Shown: piece after piece, positions 60,545 to 64,000 of the stretch
Numbering within the stretch: position 1 is the stretch's first letter
Layout of the letters: each line of letters starts with the position of its first letter
NCBI RefSeq assembly: GCF_001661345.1
Contig: NW_017962913.1
Coordinates: 1,059,428 to 1,123,427, forward strand
Direction: 5' to 3'
DNA from: Ascoidea rubescens DSM 1968
Taxonomy: Eukaryota; Ascomycota; Saccharomycetes; Ascoideales; Ascoideaceae
Length of the DNA stretch: 64,000 nt
The notes under the pieces: generated by a model
Told to the model about the DNA's origin: nothing
Seen by the model: only the letters and a program-made list of their open reading frames with translations
Databases searched by the model: none
Program-made: the position numbers and the translations under genes

Positions 60545-60916
60545 ATGATTATTATCTAGGTCTGAGTTATTAAAGGAGTCGATTAAGATTGATTGAGTTT
60601 GAAGAGAATTGATATTATTTAAGTTGATATTATTTAAATTAGAGAAATTGTTTAGATTATTGAGATTAGTAAGATTGTTAAGGTTATTTAGGTTAAAACT
60701 AAGAGGATTGAAATTGTTGAGGGTGTTGAAATTATTGAGATTGTTGACATTATTTAGATTGGATAGGTTGTTGATATTATTATTGAGATTGTTTAGGTTA
60801 TTGATACTGTTGAGATTGTTTAGGTTGTTTAGGTTATTGATGTTGCTGATGTTGTTAATATCATTTGATAATAAATGAGATTGAGATTTAGGTATAGCCT
60901 GAGTTCCATTCATCAT
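57284..60916 (-). CDS. UME6: Ume6-like C-terminal zinc-cluster regulator
   Basis: A 1210-residue, mostly disordered Asn/Ser-rich protein with a Zn2Cys6 cluster near the C-terminus: CWTCRIRHKKCDETRPVC then KNCSKINIKC (about 1039-1066), spacing C-2-C-6-C-6-C-2-C-6-C. Most Zn-cluster factors carry the cluster at the N-terminus; Ume6 is the classic C-terminal case. SKTGCWTCR and the following YYDPKPIYMADEEEKKKKLRE resemble S. cerevisiae Ume6 (STGCWTCRLRKKKC...KPDFVSDPKKKQMKLEEI as recalled). Ume6 binds URS1 and recruits Rpd3/Sin3 and Isw2 to repress early meiotic genes; in Candida it drives filamentation. The first 110 residues are a period-3 Asn/hydrophobic repeat, followed by a long poly-Asn run. 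A 145-residue tail follows the cluster, longer than in yeast. Orthology is likely, not certain. Confidence 0.68.
60400..60545. repeat. Poly-Asn codon tract in UME6
   Basis: TTG/TTA/ATT-type triplet runs (plus strand GTT/ATT) encode about 45 Asn with one Ile. Blocks of pure GTT flank a block of pure ATT, so slippage is likely here, unlike in the period-3 repeat nearby. Confidence 0.85.
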
Positions 60917-60970
60917 CTTTACAAAAAGAAATACAAGGTAGTGTGAGATAGTATAAAGTAATATGAGAGA

Positions 60971-61030
60971 GTTGTGAGATAGTGTGAGATAGTGTGAGAT
61001 AATATAAGATAGTATAAGATAATATAAGAT
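60971..61030. repeat. 10-bp tandem repeat in UME6 leader
   Basis: Six decamers of the form RTRTRAGATA (for example GTGTGAGATA, AATATAAGAT phase-shifted), exact in period. About 55-115 bp upstream of the UME6 ATG, so probably in its 5' leader. Confidence 0.8.
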
Positions 61031-62045
61031 AAGATATAGGAGCTAATAAGAAGAGATCAAATAAAAATGAATAAATAACCAAGAGAAATTAAGATGAGAG
61101 CAAAAAGAAGAGTAGATGGAAAAACACCCTTTATTGATAAATTCTGGAAATAAATATTAAGCTTAAGTTTCTCTATGGTATGGTGTTGGAGTGCAGGTTA
61201 AAAGGCTTGATTATGAAATAGTAGAATGGATAGATATAATGGATAGATATAATGGGTTATAGTAAAATATTGGAGGATATTTAAAGGTATTTGGAGATTG
61301 AGGGGGATGTGAAGTGAAGTGAAGTTATTGAATATTTTCTAAAAGAGAGGATTAAAAAAGAGTTGGCGATAAAAAGGCAGATATGTTAGTAAGTTGATTG
61401 TTTGATTGTTGAGGTTTGTGGGAAGGGAGTAGATAGCAGTAGATGGTAGTTGTGATTAGATAATAATAGGTATGATTGAACAAATTGAATATAATTTGTT
61501 TTATTGAGAAACAAAACAAACAAAACTGAGCGAAGGAAAAAAATAGGCAAAAAACGCAGCTTGAAAACAGTTGAAACAGCAAAGAAAGCAGAGAATGAAA
61601 TTTCTGGCTTGGGATCTGGAACAGAACAGAGATTGAGTGGGAAGAAAACAGATCGGTTGGATTGAGCGCTTTTTGTGGTGCTTGTTCTGGTTCTGGGGCT
61701 GATGCTACTGCTGGACAACGCTGCCCAGCCCCAGCTTGTCCCCAACGAGCCACGCGCACCAGAGCCACGCACAGCACCAGCAGCACCAGCCCCACCCTGT
61801 CGCTGCTGCTGCTGCCACTGCTGCCACTGCTGGAACTGCTCCTGCCCGATTCGGCACAACGTAAACACCCAAAAGTAAACACGCAAACATAAACAGCGGA
61901 CGGTGCGGAGCGGATGAGCGCGGATTACGAGTGCGCACGCATCTCAATGTGTGTCTCATGCGGTGCTGCTTTCACGCGTGCGGATGCATTGGACCGCGCT
62001 GCTTGCAAACCAAACCAGTGCAGTGGTTAGCAGCTCCACATTCCA

Positions 62046-62063
62046 CAGTGGTCGTGACCACTG
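62046..62063. promoter_or_regulatory. 18-bp palindrome CAGTGGTC-GT-GACCACTG
   Basis: Perfect 8-bp arms around a GT spacer, flanked by single half-sites (CAGTGGTT about 62021-62028; AACCACTG 62079-62086). It looks like a dimer binding site with extra half-sites upstream of UME6. The binding factor is unknown. Confidence 0.55.
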
Positions 62064-62250
62064 CGAGAAATACACAATAACCACTGGGATGGATGACCTC
62101 TTCTGTCTCACTTTAGGCTGGAATGAGAATAGTGGTGGTTATGGTTATCGAGTTAAAATATCGAGAGTATAAAAATGGACATTATTCGCTTGGTTTAAAA
62201 TTCACCTCAATGATTCAAATGTATTTAGTTTTCTTTAATTGTTATTCTGT

Positions 62251-62306
62251 TATATTATTATATTATTATATTATTATATTATTATATTATTATATTATTA
62301 TATTTA
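62251..62306. repeat. (ATATTATT)7 tandem tract
   Basis: About seven octamers of ATATTATT, ending about 26 bp beyond the SFA1 stop codon, so within its 3' region. Confidence 0.85.
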
Positions 62307-62332
62307 ATTGAGTATTTAGTTATTTAAAATAT

Positions 62333-64000
<1,668 letters not shown>

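Larger units (their letters stand above)
60917..62332. promoter_or_regulatory. Long UME6 upstream region
   Basis: 1.4 kb between the UME6 ATG and the SFA1 stop. Near UME6 is a 10-bp tandem array (listed). 61520-62110 is GC-rich, with a CAG/CTG tract (61773-61835), GTGCGCAC (61931-61938), CACGCGTG (61973-61980), the palindrome CAGTGGTCGTGACCACTG (62046-62063) and AACCACTGGGA (62079-62089). A TACTAAC on the minus strand (61391-61385) is a possible branch site of a leader intron. Overlapping open frames in the GC-rich part are judged chance. Confidence 0.5.

Noticed and set aside
61352-62172. Dense overlapping frames of up to 176 codons upstream of UME6
   Set aside because: Four frames open together because the DNA is GC-rich and stop-poor; translations are low-complexity.

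Overview
The window is nuclear DNA of a budding yeast (Saccharomycotina). Genes are mostly single-exon and AT-rich. The one clear intron is yeast-like (GTATGT, TACTAAC, CAG). Nearly every protein is recognisable as a Saccharomyces cerevisiae ortholog. Many proteins carry long Asn-rich tracts and intergenic DNA is low in complexity. The species cannot be named from this. CTG codons sit at hydrophobic positions in PGM3 and MDN1, which favours the standard code, but CTG is rare.

Layout from left to right: an RBM26/27 (Rmn1)-like RNA-binding protein (-) and a SET-domain methyltransferase (+); MHF2 (-) and PAR32 (-); DRS1 (+); an intron-containing SWS2 (-); PGM3/PRM15 (+); an ARE-type MBOAT acyltransferase with altered catalytic motifs (-); PWP1 (+); FAP7 (-) divergent from CDC36 (+); COX24/mS38 (+); HMX1 (+); the 15 kb midasin gene MDN1 (+); NRP1 (+); COQ9 (+) convergent with YKE2 (-); an YPK1/YPK2-type kinase (+) convergent with PCD1 (-); an anion:cation symporter family permease (+); a CSC1-like channel (+) convergent with a GRE2-like reductase (-); a UME6-like zinc-cluster regulator (-); and SFA1 (-).

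Functions fall into groups. DRS1, PWP1 and MDN1 act in 60S ribosome assembly and FAP7 in 40S maturation. SWS2 and COX24 are mitoribosomal and COQ9 makes ubiquinone. SFA1, GRE2 and HMX1 deal with formaldehyde, reactive carbonyls and heme. CDC36, NRP1, UME6 and the Rmn1-like protein act in RNA metabolism or transcription. YPK and CSC1 act at the plasma membrane.

From remembered S. cerevisiae locus names, the window interleaves genes of two S. cerevisiae neighbourhoods: YDL160C-A to YDL173W and YLR196W to YLR205C. Two pairs, FAP7-CDC36 and YKE2-COQ9, keep both adjacency and relative orientation. Several start codons were moved inward from near-cognate codons to the first family-consistent ATG. 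No rRNA, confident tRNA, CRISPR, transposon or virus-like element was seen. No undescribed multi-gene system was found. The best leads are the MBOAT with His replaced by Gln, the hidden SWS2 exon, the period-3 Asn/hydrophobic repeats shared by UME6 and NRP1, and the shared palindromes in GC-rich promoter islands.
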